Shown one piece after another: positions 18,483 to 27,138 of a stretch of 64,000 bases of DNA (the stretch's first letter is position 1; the number at the start of each line of letters is the position of its first letter). Location of the stretch: NCBI RefSeq assembly GCF_004339565.1, contig NZ_SMFZ01000002.1, forward strand, positions 248,001-312,000, written 5' to 3'. The DNA is from Pseudonocardia endophytica. GTDB taxonomy: Bacteria > Actinomycetota > Actinomycetes > Mycobacteriales > Pseudonocardiaceae. The position numbers and the translations under genes are program-made. The notes beneath the pieces were generated by a model that worked only from the letters and a program-made list of their open reading frames with translations, had not been told where the DNA came from and did not search any database.

Positions 18483-20482
18483 TCGGACTGGCGCTGCGGC
18501 TGCTGCGCCTCGGCGGGCGTCCGGCGTGGATCTCCGCCGGGCTGGTCGCGGGTGGTGTCGCCGTCGCGACCGGGCTGCTGTGCGTGGCGCTCGGCGCCCT
18601 GCACGGGCTCGACGAGCGCGAGTCCCGCACCGCGTGGCGCGCGCCCGCATCGGCGTCCGACGGATCGGCCGTCGCGCAGCTGCGCACCCGCACCGACGCG
18701 GTGGCCGGGCGGTCGATCACCGAGGTGAACCTCGTCGACCCCCGGCCGGGCGCGGCGCCCCCGCCCGGCCTGCCACGGATGCCGGCGCCCGGCGAGGTCT
18801 GGGTGTCGCCCGCGATGAACCGGCTCGTCGCGTCGCTGCCGCCGGAACAGCTCGCCGACCGGTACCCCGGCGCGGTCACCGGCGTCCTCGGCGACGGTGC
18901 GCTGCAGGATCCCGACGAGCTGGTGGCCGTCGTCGGGCGCCCGGCGGAAGACCCGGTGCTCGTCGCGCCGGGCTCGTCGGACGTCGTGCCGGTGGCCGGG
19001 TTCGACCGGCCAGCCCCGACCGACCAGCAGCTCGAGATCTACCGCCAGCTGACGATCGTCGCGGCCGCGCTCGTGCTGTTCCCGGCCGCGGGCCTGGTCG
19101 GCGCGTCCGCCCGGCTGTCCGCGACGCGGCGCCGGGAACGACTGGCCACGATGCGGCTGCTGGGGGCGTCGACGTCGCGGATCACGGTCGTCGCGGTGAC
19201 CGAGGTGACCGCCGCGTCGGCCATCGGTGCGGCGGCCGGCGTGGCCCTGGAATGGGCCGCGGCGCCTGCGCTGGCCACGATCCCGCTCGCCGGTGGTGGC
19301 TGGTTCACCGACGACGTCCGTCCGTCGCCGCTCGTCCTGCTCGGGGTGTTCGCGGGAGTCACGGTGCTCGCCACGCTCTCGGCGGTTGGCGGACTGCGAC
19401 GGGTCACGGTCGGCCCGCTGGGCGTCGTGCGCCGGTCCGGGGCTCAGGGCGTGCGGGCGATCCGGGTGCTCGGGCTCGTCGGGGCCCTGGTCGTGTTCGG
19501 CGTCGTGAGCGTCGCGGTGCACGGTACGGCCGTCGCGGTCGCGGGTGCCGTGTTCGCGACCGGCGTGCTCGCGCTGTTCGGCGCCGTCTGCCTGATCGGC
19601 CCGCTCGTCGTGCGTGCGGTCGGGGCGGTGACGGCCCGGCGTGCCTCGTCGCCGCACCGGTTGCTGGCCGGCAGGCGGTTGCTCGACGATCCGCGCGGGG
19701 CGTTCCGCCCGGTCGCCGGCCTGACGCTGGCCGTGTTCGTGGCGGCGTTCCTGGCTCCGCTGACCGCGGCGATCGCGAGTGCCGGTGGCGCGCCGGACGA
19801 CCGCGTCGTCGTCGCGGTTCCCACCGCGCGGGCTTCTGCGGTGGCCGCCGCTGTCCGACCGCATCTCGGACCCGGTGCGGTGCTGTCCGTCCGCGCGGAT
19901 CCGGGGGAGGACGACAGCGCCGTCGTGCCGGGTGACGGCGACGGTGGTACGGCCCTGTCGAGTTTCTCGACGTTGTCGGTGCAGGTCCCGCGCGACGACC
20001 TCGACCGCGTCCGCACCCTGCTCGACCGGGCGGTGCCGGGCACCCTCGCGCTGACCCCGGCCGACGTCGACCGTCAGGGCGCGACGTTCGCGGGGGACCT
20101 CGGGCGGGGTGCGACGGTCGTGCTGGTCGCGACGTTCCTGCTGGCCGCGACGGCGTCCGGGACCACGTCCGCGGCCCGCGTGCTGGACCACCGCCACGTG
20201 CTGCGGCTGCAACGACTGGCCGGGACGCCGCTGTCCGTTCTGGACAGGGCACGCCGGGCGGAGACGCTCACGCCGCTCGTCGCGAACGGGGCGATCGCGC
20301 TCGTACTGGGGTTGTTGTGCGCCTCGCCGTTCGCATCCGCGGTCGGTGCGACGGGCACCGGCGGGCTCGTCGTGTTCGGCTCGCTCCTCGTCGTGGGGAC
20401 GCTCAGCGTGCTGGGTGCGACGGCGGCGAGCCGCCCTCTACTCGCGTCGGCCACCGAACCGGGCCGGGAGCGCGACCGCTGA
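18479..20482 (+). CDS. FtsX-domain ABC transporter permease
   Basis: 667 residues from GTG 18479, overlapping the ATPase stop. A first helix at about residues 15-40 precedes a large periplasmic-side domain (about 45-185), then helices near 190-215 with the FtsX-typical RRRERLATMRLLGAS, three to four more around 250-400 and a second FtsX-type set in the last 150 residues. It is the transmembrane part of a mechanotransmission-type exporter that could move peptides, antibiotics or lipoproteins. Substrate is unknown. Confidence 0.85.
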   Translation: MIGLALRLLRLGGRPAWISAGLVAGGVAVATGLLCVALGALHGLDERESRTAWRAPASASDGSAVAQLRTRTDAVAGRSITEVNLVDPRPGAAPPPGLPRMPAPGEVWVSPAMNRLVASLPPEQLADRYPGAVTGVLGDGALQDPDELVAVVGRPAEDPVLVAPGSSDVVPVAGFDRPAPTDQQLEIYRQLTIVAAALVLFPAAGLVGASARLSATRRRERLATMRLLGASTSRITVVAVTEVTAASAIGAAAGVALEWAAAPALATIPLAGGGWFTDDVRPSPLVLLGVFAGVTVLATLSAVGGLRRVTVGPLGVVRRSGAQGVRAIRVLGLVGALVVFGVVSVAVHGTAVAVAGAVFATGVLALFGAVCLIGPLVVRAVGAVTARRASSPHRLLAGRRLLDDPRGAFRPVAGLTLAVFVAAFLAPLTAAIASAGGAPDDRVVVAVPTARASAVAAAVRPHLGPGAVLSVRADPGEDDSAVVPGDGDGGTALSSFSTLSVQVPRDDLDRVRTLLDRAVPGTLALTPADVDRQGATFAGDLGRGATVVLVATFLLAATASGTTSAARVLDHRHVLRLQRLAGTPLSVLDRARRAETLTPLVANGAIALVLGLLCASPFASAVGATGTGGLVVFGSLLVVGTLSVLGATAASRPLLASATEPGRERDR

Positions 20483-20504
20483 TCGCGGCCGCGCCCCGCG
20501 ACCA

Positions 20505-20568
20505 TGATCGGCAGTCGGGTCCCGATCGGGGCGGGAGACGGCCTCGGACAGGACGCGCCTGCCGATCA
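20505..20568. repeat. Spaced 10-bp inverted repeat in a convergent gap
   Basis: TGATCGGCAG (20505-20514) and CTGCCGATCA (20559-20568) are exact reverse complements 44 bp apart, between the convergent permease and Ddn-like genes. It may form the base of a transcript-end structure. A similar ATGATCGGC word recurs near 58960. Confidence 0.35.
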
Positions 20569-20602
20569 CGAAACACTGGCCGGTCGACGGCCGGCGCCGG
20601 GA

Positions 20603-21031
20603 TCAGCTCTTCGGCTCCAGCACGAACACGGGGATCACGCGGTCGGTCTTCTTCTGGTAGTCGGCGTAGGGCGGGTAGGCCTCGACGGAGAGGTCCCACC
20701 ACTGCTCGCGCTCGGTACCGGTGACCTCGCGGGCGACGTAGGTGCCGGTCTCGGTGCCGTCCTGCAGCGTGACGGTCGGGTTCGCGACGACGTTGTGGTA
20801 CCAGGCGGGGTGCTCCGGGGTGCCGCCCTTCGACGCGATCATGGCGTAGGCGCCGTCGTGCTCGACCCGCATGACCGGTACGTAGCGCTGCTTGCCGGAC
20901 TTCGCGCCGGTCGTCGTGATCAGCACGATCGGGCGGTCCAGCACGGTGACGCCGTCGGTCGTCCCCTGCTCGAGGATCTTCTCGGTCTGCTCGCGCACCC
21001 AGTCGGTCGGGCTCAGTTCGGCCTGTGTCAT
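20603..21031 (-). CDS. F420-dependent (deazaflavin) nitroreductase-family protein, Ddn-like
   Basis: 142 residues from ATG 21031. The family (DUF385, split beta-barrel) is recognised by TTTGAKSGKQRYVPVMRV, IASKGGTPEHPAWYHNVVAN, and DYQKKTDRVIPVFVLEP. Members such as M. tuberculosis Ddn reduce quinones or nitro compounds with coenzyme F420. The single-domain length is typical. Divergent from thiC, whose riboswitch leader starts about 120 bp away. Confidence 0.88.
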   Translation of the reverse strand: MTQAELSPTDWVREQTEKILEQGTTDGVTVLDRPIVLITTTGAKSGKQRYVPVMRVEHDGAYAMIASKGGTPEHPAWYHNVVANPTVTLQDGTETGTYVAREVTGTEREQWWDLSVEAYPPYADYQKKTDRVIPVFVLEPKS

Positions 21032-21147
21032 ACCCGGGGGAACCCACCACACGGGCGATCTAATCCGTGCATCCGAGTGATCACCCGCCGGGCGGTCCAC
21101 GACCTGCGACGGACCACCTAGGGTCGTGGCCGCACATCTGAACACAG

Positions 21148-21239
21148 ACACGCGGGAGCTCCGTCGCGCGGGGCTGAGAGGGCGATCCGTCCGGTCGCCG
21201 ACCGCCGAACCTGACCGGGTAATTCCGGCGTAGGGAGGT
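21148..21239 (+). promoter_or_regulatory. TPP (THI-box) riboswitch upstream of thiC
   Basis: Contains the invariant pieces in order: CGGGAGCTC, GGGGCTGAGAGGG, AACCTGACCGGGTAATTCC and GGCGTAGGGAGG. These are the P2/J, pyrimidine-binding GCTGAGA and pyrophosphate-binding helices of TPP riboswitches. The GGGAGG at its 3' end is the thiC ribosome-binding site, so TPP binding should sequester it and block translation initiation. Confidence 0.95.
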
Positions 21240-21246
21240 CCGTCGT

Positions 21247-22875
21247 ATGTCGACGTCGTTCGAACAGGTCACCACCGGAGCGATCCACGGCTCGTCGAAG
21301 GCCCATGTGGACGGTCCGGACGGGATCCGCGTCCCGATCCGCCGGATCGCGCTCTCCAACGGTGAGCACCACGACGTGTACGACACCTCCGGCCCCTACA
21401 CCGACGACGACGCGCGGATCGACCTGCGGGCAGGACTCCCCGCGTTGCGCGCCGGGTGGGCCGGGGACCGGAGGGAGCATGTCACGCAGCTCGCCAGTGC
21501 GAAGGCCGGCGAGATCACACCGGAGATGCGGTTCGTCGCCGTCCGGGAGGGCTGCGCCGCCGAGCTGGTGCGCGACGAGGTCGCGCGGGGCCGTGCGGTG
21601 ATCCCGGTCAACGTCAACCATCCGGAGTCCGAGCCGATGATCATCGGCAAGCGGTTCCTGACGAAGGTCAACGCGAACATCGGCAACTCCGCCGTGACGT
21701 CCTCGGTCGAGGAGGAGGTGGACAAGATGGTGTGGGCGATCCGCTGGGGTGCCGACACCGTGATGGACCTGTCCACCGGCCGGAACATCCACGGGACGCG
21801 GGAGCGGATCCTGCGCAACTCGCCGGTCCCGATCGGGACGGTGCCGATCTACCAGGCTCTGGAGAAGGTCGGCTCGGACCCGGCCGAGCTGTCCTGGGAG
21901 CTGTACCGGGACACCGTGATCGAGCAGTGCGAGCAGGGCGTCGACTACATGACCGTGCACGCCGGCGTGCTGCTGCGGTACGTGCCGCTGACCGCGAAGC
22001 GGCTCACCGGGATCGTGTCCCGCGGCGGGTCGATCATGGCCGCGTGGTGCCTGGCGCACCACGCGGAGTCGTTCCTCTACACGCACTTCTCCGAGCTGTG
22101 CGAGATCCTGCGCCGCTACGACGTCACGTTCTCCCTCGGCGACGGCCTGCGCCCCGGCTCGATCTCCGACGCCAACGACACCGCGCAGCTCGCCGAGCTG
22201 GAGACGCTCGGCGAGCTCACCCGGATCGCGAGGGCGCACGACGTCCAGGTGATGATCGAGGGTCCTGGCCACGTGCCGATGGACAAGATCGTCGAGAACG
22301 TGCGGCTCGAGGAGCAGTGGTGCGACGAGGCGCCGTTCTACACGCTCGGCCCGCTCACCACGGACATCGCGCCCGGGTACGACCACATCACGTCCGGCAT
22401 CGGCGCCGCCCGGATCGCCGAGGCGGGCACGGCGATGCTCTGCTACGTCACGCCCAAGGAACACCTCGGCCTGCCGAACCGCGACGACGTGAAGACCGGC
22501 GTGATCACGTACAAGATCGCCGCACACGCCGCCGACCTGGCCAAGGGCCACCCGCACGCGCAGAAGCGCGACGACGCGCTCAGCCAGGCGCGCTTCGAGT
22601 TCCGCTGGCGCGACCAGTTCGCGCTCTCACTCGACCCGGACACGGCGCAGGCGTTCCACGACGAGACGCTGCCCGCGGAACCGGCGAAGACGGCGCACTT
22701 CTGCTCGATGTGCGGGCCGCGGTTCTGCTCGATGAAGATCACCCAGGACGTCCGGGACTACGCCGAGGCGAACGGGCTGACCAGCGTCGAGGCGATCGAG
22801 GCCGGCATGGCCGAGAAGTCCGGCGAGTTCCGCGACGAGGGCGGGCGGGTCGACCTGCCGATCAGCGGCTCCTAG
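21247..22875 (+). CDS. thiC: Phosphomethylpyrimidine synthase ThiC
   Basis: 542 residues. This radical-SAM enzyme converts aminoimidazole ribotide to hydroxymethylpyrimidine phosphate in thiamine synthesis. Signatures include PVNVNHPESEPMIIGKRFLTK, DTVMDLSTGRNIH, VSRGGSIMAAWCL, EGPGHVPMDKIVEN and the C-terminal 4Fe-4S motif C-x2-C-x4-C seen as CSMCGPRFC near residue 490. Start ATG 21247 is placed 8 nt after the riboswitch GGGAGG. Its stop codon overlaps that of the convergent Uma2 gene. Confidence 0.98.
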   Translation: MSTSFEQVTTGAIHGSSKAHVDGPDGIRVPIRRIALSNGEHHDVYDTSGPYTDDDARIDLRAGLPALRAGWAGDRREHVTQLASAKAGEITPEMRFVAVREGCAAELVRDEVARGRAVIPVNVNHPESEPMIIGKRFLTKVNANIGNSAVTSSVEEEVDKMVWAIRWGADTVMDLSTGRNIHGTRERILRNSPVPIGTVPIYQALEKVGSDPAELSWELYRDTVIEQCEQGVDYMTVHAGVLLRYVPLTAKRLTGIVSRGGSIMAAWCLAHHAESFLYTHFSELCEILRRYDVTFSLGDGLRPGSISDANDTAQLAELETLGELTRIARAHDVQVMIEGPGHVPMDKIVENVRLEEQWCDEAPFYTLGPLTTDIAPGYDHITSGIGAARIAEAGTAMLCYVTPKEHLGLPNRDDVKTGVITYKIAAHAADLAKGHPHAQKRDDALSQARFEFRWRDQFALSLDPDTAQAFHDETLPAEPAKTAHFCSMCGPRFCSMKITQDVRDYAEANGLTSVEAIEAGMAEKSGEFRDEGGRVDLPISGS

Positions 22876-23486
22876 AGCAGGGCGTCCAGATCCAGCGCGA
22901 CGGGGAACGGTGTGGTGGCCGAGTAGGTCCCGGTCACCACACCACCGTCGGCGTAGCCGAACTCGCCGGCGAGGTGGCAGGCGAGCAGAGACACCGGCTC
23001 GGACAGGTCGACGATCCAGTAGTGCGGGATCCCGGCGTCGGCGTACTCGCTGCGTTTCACGACGTGGTCCGTCCGGACCGAGCCGGGGGAGAGCACCTCG
23101 ACGGCGACCACCACCTCGCTTGCCCGGATGAACCCACGTTCCGCTCGCACGCGTCGCCGGGCCTCGCGGGTCACGACCACGACATCGGCCCGGCGGACCG
23201 TTCCGGGGGCGTCCGGCGGCGCGAGCTGGAGGTCGATGTCCGGTTCGGTCAGCGCCTCCCACTCCGGCGGGACCTGCCCGCGGAGCTGGTAGGCGATCTC
23301 CATGCCCGCGTGGATGTGATCGGGCACGGGGCCGGACGACATCAGTAGCTGACCTTCTGCGAGCTCGGTGCGTCCCGGTTCGGCTTCGCCGACGTCCAGG
23401 TACTCGGCGACCGTGAGTGGATGGGGAGGTGGGACCGGCCGCGTCGAGAAGATGCCGGATGCGGAGCGGACGGGCTCGGCGGACAT
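22872..23486 (-). CDS. Uma2-family (DUF820) putative PD-(D/E)XK endonuclease
   Basis: 204 residues from ATG 23486. It shows the family's N-terminal PLTVAEYLDVGEAEPGRTEL, the acidic RRADVVVV strand, the VVAVEVLSPGS motif and KRSEYADAGIPHYWIVD, giving a plausible D-ExV...K nuclease core. Most members are uncharacterised and highly multiplied in some genomes. It is inserted between thiC and thiD on the opposite strand, which separates the two thiamine genes; it may be a late arrival, although base composition looks like its neighbours. Confidence 0.8.
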   Translation of the reverse strand: MSAEPVRSASGIFSTRPVPPPHPLTVAEYLDVGEAEPGRTELAEGQLLMSSGPVPDHIHAGMEIAYQLRGQVPPEWEALTEPDIDLQLAPPDAPGTVRRADVVVVTREARRRVRAERGFIRASEVVVAVEVLSPGSVRTDHVVKRSEYADAGIPHYWIVDLSEPVSLLACHLAGEFGYADGGVVTGTYSATTPFPVALDLDALL

Positions 23487-23574
23487 GGGTGACCTCCTTG
23501 ACATGCAGTGTCGCACGCACCCCCGACAGTTCCCGGCGCTTCGTCGTGGCGCGTTACCGTCGTGAACGGACACG

Positions 23575-23664
23575 ACCGGAGCGGGAGCTCGCACCTCGGC
23601 GGGCTGAGAGGGTGGCCGTCCGCCGCCGACCGCGGTACCGGCCGGGTAATGCCGGCCAGGGAGG
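23575..23664 (+). promoter_or_regulatory. TPP riboswitch (variant) upstream of thiD
   Basis: GCGGGAGCTCG, GGGCTGAGAGGGTGG, CCGGGTAATGCCGG and CAGGGAGG occur in the right order just before thiD. The usual CCTGA before the pyrophosphate helix is replaced by a TACCGG-type sequence and GCGTAGGGA by GGCCAGGGA, so it is more diverged than the thiC copy. The GGGAGG overlaps the thiD ribosome-binding site. Confidence 0.85.
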
Positions 23665-23671
23665 AACGAGC

Positions 23672-24523
23672 ATGCCCGAACCGACCGTGGGGACCACCCC
23701 GCCCCGGGTGATCACGATCGCCGGCACCGACTCCGGCGGTGGCGCCGGCATCCCCGCCGACCTGCGCGCGTTCGCCGCCTGCGGCGTGCACGGATGCCTG
23801 GCGGTGTGCGCGGTGACCGTGCAGAACACGGTCGGTGTCACCGGCGTGCACACGATCCCGGCGGAGACGATCGCCGGACAGATCGGCGTCGTCGCCGACG
23901 ACATCGGCGTGCAGGCCGCGAAGACCGGGATGCTGGCCAACCGCGAGATCATCGAGGCGGTCACGGCCGCCTGCGACGAACACGGGATCGGGGCGGGCGA
24001 GCAGGCACCACTCGTCGTCGACCCGGTGGCTGCGTCGATGCACGGCGACCCGCTGCTGGCGGGCGAGGCACTGGACGCCTATCGCGACGACCTGTTCCCG
24101 CGCGCCACGCTGGTCACGCCGAACCTGGACGAGGTGCGTCTGCTCGTCGAGACCGACGTGCACGACCGCGACGGCCAGTACGCCGCGGCGAAGGCCCTGC
24201 ACGCGCTCGGGCCCCGGTACGTCCTGGTCAAGGGCGGGCACCTCGCCGAGGACGAGGACGGCTGCCTCGACCTTCTCTACGACGGCGCGGACTTCCTGGA
24301 GCTGCCCGGCCCCCGGTTCGCGACCGGCAACACGCACGGCGGCGGCGACACGCTGGCCGCCGCCGTCGCGTCCGGGCTGGCCCGCGGGCTGGACGTCCCG
24401 GATGCCGTCCGCTTCGGGAAGCGCTTCGTCGTCGAGTGCGTCCGGCACTCCTACCCGCTCGGCGCGGGCCACGGCCCGGTCTCTCCACTGTGGGCGACCC
24501 GTTCGTGGTGGGAGGAGGCCTAG
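23672..24523 (+). CDS. thiD: Hydroxymethylpyrimidine/phosphomethylpyrimidine kinase ThiD
   Basis: 283 residues from ATG 23672. It phosphorylates HMP and HMP-P to HMP-PP for thiamine. Motifs are the N-terminal ITIAGTDSGGGAGIPADLR, the conserved AVTVQNTVGV, the KTGMLANREI stretch, LVVDPVAASMHGDPLL, LVTPNLDEV and the ATP/Mg site VLVKGGHL; the anion-hole motif appears as ATGNTHGGGDTLAAA. It lies under its own TPP riboswitch. Loss of thiE/thiO from this neighbourhood is apparent, so the thiazole branch is elsewhere. Confidence 0.96.
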   Translation: MPEPTVGTTPPRVITIAGTDSGGGAGIPADLRAFAACGVHGCLAVCAVTVQNTVGVTGVHTIPAETIAGQIGVVADDIGVQAAKTGMLANREIIEAVTAACDEHGIGAGEQAPLVVDPVAASMHGDPLLAGEALDAYRDDLFPRATLVTPNLDEVRLLVETDVHDRDGQYAAAKALHALGPRYVLVKGGHLAEDEDGCLDLLYDGADFLELPGPRFATGNTHGGGDTLAAAVASGLARGLDVPDAVRFGKRFVVECVRHSYPLGAGHGPVSPLWATRSWWEEA

Positions 24524-24867
24524 ACGGCTCGCCGTCCGCGGACACGTCGGGTCCGCGGAGGAGACGACGGACGAGCTGCGGCCGACCCGGACGTCGTGCG
24601 CGACGCGATGAACGCCGTCACCCGCGTGGTGGCCGACGAGCTGTCCCGCAGCGGCGTCCTCGTCGTCATGTCGGGTTTCGGCCGTTCGCGTGACGTCGGT
24701 GACGCGTCAAGCGGTTGCCGTTCCGTTTTCACGGAGAGAAGAGCGCGATATGTCCGCAGAGACGGCTGTCCTGCGACGGTACGTCGCCAGGGTGCGCCGG
24801 ACGAGCCGCTGGTGAGGGCATCCTGACCTGCGGCGGATCGTTGAACGCGCGTATACGCTCGCGCTCG
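24524..24867. other. Intergenic region before hydroxylase operon 1
   Basis: The 344-bp gap contains a 76-codon open frame from GTG 24596 whose start (RDAMNAVTRVVADELSRSG) looks protein-like but whose second half does not. I treat it as chance or a gene remnant. A perfect 10-bp palindrome occurs close to the coxL start. No terminator is clear after thiD. Confidence 0.4.
24849..24858. promoter_or_regulatory. Palindrome GCGTATACGC ahead of hydroxylase operon 1
   Basis: A perfect 10-bp dyad centred about 14 bp upstream of the coxL-type start codon. Its TATAC centre and position suggest a repressor site, for example for a GntR-class protein, but no regulator is encoded next to it. Confidence 0.3.
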
Positions 24868-27138
24868 ATGAGCATCTTGGGCACACGCGTTGTCCGAACC
24901 GAGGATCCGGTCTTCCTCACCCGGGGCGCGACCTACACCGACGACCTGACCGACGAGCGGCTGACCGGCGCGCTGCATCTCACGTTCGTCCGGTCCCCGT
25001 TGGCACACGCCACGATCACCTCGATCGACACCTCGGCGGCTCTCGAGTCGCCCGGCGTCGTCGCGGTCGTGACGGCGGCCGACCTGGGCCTCGCGCCCGC
25101 GCTGCTGTTCCCCGGGGCGAACCGGGCGATGACCCGCCCGTTCCTGGCGGCCGACACCGTGCGGTTCGTCGGCGAGCCGGTCGCGGCCGTGCTCACCGAG
25201 GAGGCCTACCAGGGCGAGGACGCCGCCGAACTGGTCGACGTCGAGTACGAGCCGCTGGACGTCGTCGTGGACCCGCTGGAGGCGGCGAGCGACACGACGC
25301 TGCTGTTCCCGGACGCCGGCACGAACACGGCGGCCGCCTACGGCTACGACGAGGAGGCCGACCCGCACTTCTTCGACGGCTGCGAGGTCGTCGTCACCCG
25401 GGATCTCGTCAACCAGCGCCTCGCCGCGGCGCCCCTGGAGTCGCGCGCGGCGAGCGCGTTCTGGGAGGGCGACCGGCTGACGATGTACATCTCGAACCAG
25501 AACGCGCAGGGCGGCCGCGACCAGATCGCCGGCTGGCTCGGCCTGGACGCCGAGAACGTGCGGGTCATCCTGCCGGACGTCGGCGGCGGCTTCGGCGCCA
25601 AGATCGGCTCCGACCCGGAGTTCGCGATCGTCGGCAAGCTCTCGAAGACCTACGGGCGTCCGGTCCGCTGGAACGAGAGCCGCTCGGAGAACATGACCGG
25701 CATGGTGCAGGGCCGCGCCCAGCGCCAGACGATCACGATCGGCGGCACCCGCGAGGGCCGGGTCACGCACTACCGTCTCGACGTCGTCCAGGACCTCGGC
25801 GCCTACCCGCGCCTCGGCACGTTCCTGCCGGTGTTCACGCGGATGATGGCGCCCGGCACGTACGACATCGACAACGTCGACTCGCGCGCCAAGGCCGTCG
25901 TCACGAACACGACGTCGATCGCGGCCTACCGCGGCGCGGGCCGTCCGGAGGCGACGGCGGCGATCGAGCGGGCGATGGACCTGTTCGCCGCCGAGATCGG
26001 GATGGACCCGGCCGAGGTGCGCAAGCGCAACGTCGTCGACCCCACGAAGTTCCCGTTCACCACGAAGGGCGGCGCGGAGTACGACTCCGGCGAGTACGCC
26101 CGCGCGATCGAGCGGGCGCTGGAGCACTCCGGCTACGACAAGCTGCGGGCCGAGCAGAAGGCCCGCCGCGAGCGTGGCGACGCCCGCCAGCTGGGTATCG
26201 GCGTCTCCTCCTACGTCGAGATCACCGGCGGCGGCGCGTACGTCGAGCACGCGTCCGTCGAGGTGCACCCCGACGGCACGGTCACCGTGCTGACCGGCAC
26301 GTCACCGCACGGCCAGGGGCACGCGACGGCCTGGGCGATGCTCGCGTCCGAGCACCTCGGCATTCCGATCGACAAGATCACCGTCAGGCACGGCGACACG
26401 GACATCGTGCCCAAGGGCGACGGGACGATGGGCTCGCGGAGCCTGCAGACCGGCGGCATCGCCGTCGACCAGGCGTCCGAGAAGCTCGTCGAGATCGCCA
26501 AGCAGCGCGCCGCCGACCTGCTGGAGGCCAGCGTCGACGACCTCGAGGTCGACAAGGACCACGGGGCGATCACCGTGCGCGGCGTGCCGGACGCCAGGAG
26601 CATCCCGCTCGCCGAGCTGGCCGCCTCCGAGAAGCTCCAGGTCGACCACACGTGGGACAGCCAGAAGCCGACGTTCCCGTTCGGTGCGCACGTGTGCGTC
26701 GTCGAGGTGGACACCGAGTCCGGGAAGGTCACCGTCGAGCGGATCGTCGCCGTCGACGACGCGGGCCCGATCCTCAACCCGCTGCTCTGCGAGGGCCAGC
26801 GGCACGGCGGGATCGCCCAGGGCATCGCGCAGGCGCTGCTCGAAGAGGTGATCTACGACGAGGAGGGCCAGCCGCTGACGGCGACGTTCGCCGACTACGG
26901 CATCCCGTCCGCGGCCGAGCTGCCCAGCTTCGACCTGGTCGAGATGACCACGCCGACCTACATCAACTCGTTGGGCTACAAGGGGATCGGCGAGGCCGGG
27001 ACGATCGGCTCGACACCCGCGACACAGAGCGCCGTGATCGACGCCCTTTCGCACCTCGGCGTGACGCACATCGACATGCCGCTGACCCCGCTGCGCGTGT
27101 GGGAAGCGATCAACGCCGCCTCGAAGGGAGATGCCTGA
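24868..27138 (+). CDS. Molybdenum hydroxylase large subunit (form II CoxL-like), operon 1
   Basis: 756 residues from ATG 24868. It is the molybdopterin-cytosine-dinucleotide-binding subunit of a xanthine oxidase-family hydroxylase. It shows the a/b-hammerhead start (GTRVVRTEDPVFLTRGATYT), GGGFGAKIG, TAYRGAGR-type active-site loop (AAYRGAGRPEA near residue 352), GQGHATAWAM and the C-terminal IGEAGTIGSTPA with the catalytic Glu. True CO dehydrogenase (form I) has AYxCSFR instead, so CO is unlikely to be its substrate. Order L-S-M with 1- to 4-bp overlaps points to one transcript. The substrate is unknown; it is probably an aldehyde or N-heterocycle. Confidence 0.9.
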   Translation: MSILGTRVVRTEDPVFLTRGATYTDDLTDERLTGALHLTFVRSPLAHATITSIDTSAALESPGVVAVVTAADLGLAPALLFPGANRAMTRPFLAADTVRFVGEPVAAVLTEEAYQGEDAAELVDVEYEPLDVVVDPLEAASDTTLLFPDAGTNTAAAYGYDEEADPHFFDGCEVVVTRDLVNQRLAAAPLESRAASAFWEGDRLTMYISNQNAQGGRDQIAGWLGLDAENVRVILPDVGGGFGAKIGSDPEFAIVGKLSKTYGRPVRWNESRSENMTGMVQGRAQRQTITIGGTREGRVTHYRLDVVQDLGAYPRLGTFLPVFTRMMAPGTYDIDNVDSRAKAVVTNTTSIAAYRGAGRPEATAAIERAMDLFAAEIGMDPAEVRKRNVVDPTKFPFTTKGGAEYDSGEYARAIERALEHSGYDKLRAEQKARRERGDARQLGIGVSSYVEITGGGAYVEHASVEVHPDGTVTVLTGTSPHGQGHATAWAMLASEHLGIPIDKITVRHGDTDIVPKGDGTMGSRSLQTGGIAVDQASEKLVEIAKQRAADLLEASVDDLEVDKDHGAITVRGVPDARSIPLAELAASEKLQVDHTWDSQKPTFPFGAHVCVVEVDTESGKVTVERIVAVDDAGPILNPLLCEGQRHGGIAQGIAQALLEEVIYDEEGQPLTATFADYGIPSAAELPSFDLVEMTTPTYINSLGYKGIGEAGTIGSTPATQSAVIDALSHLGVTHIDMPLTPLRVWEAINAASKGDA

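Noticed and set aside
24596..24826. 76-codon plus-strand frame before hydroxylase operon 1
   Set aside because: The first third looks protein-like but there is no ribosome-binding site, no family and a composition shift halfway; kept only as an intergenic note.
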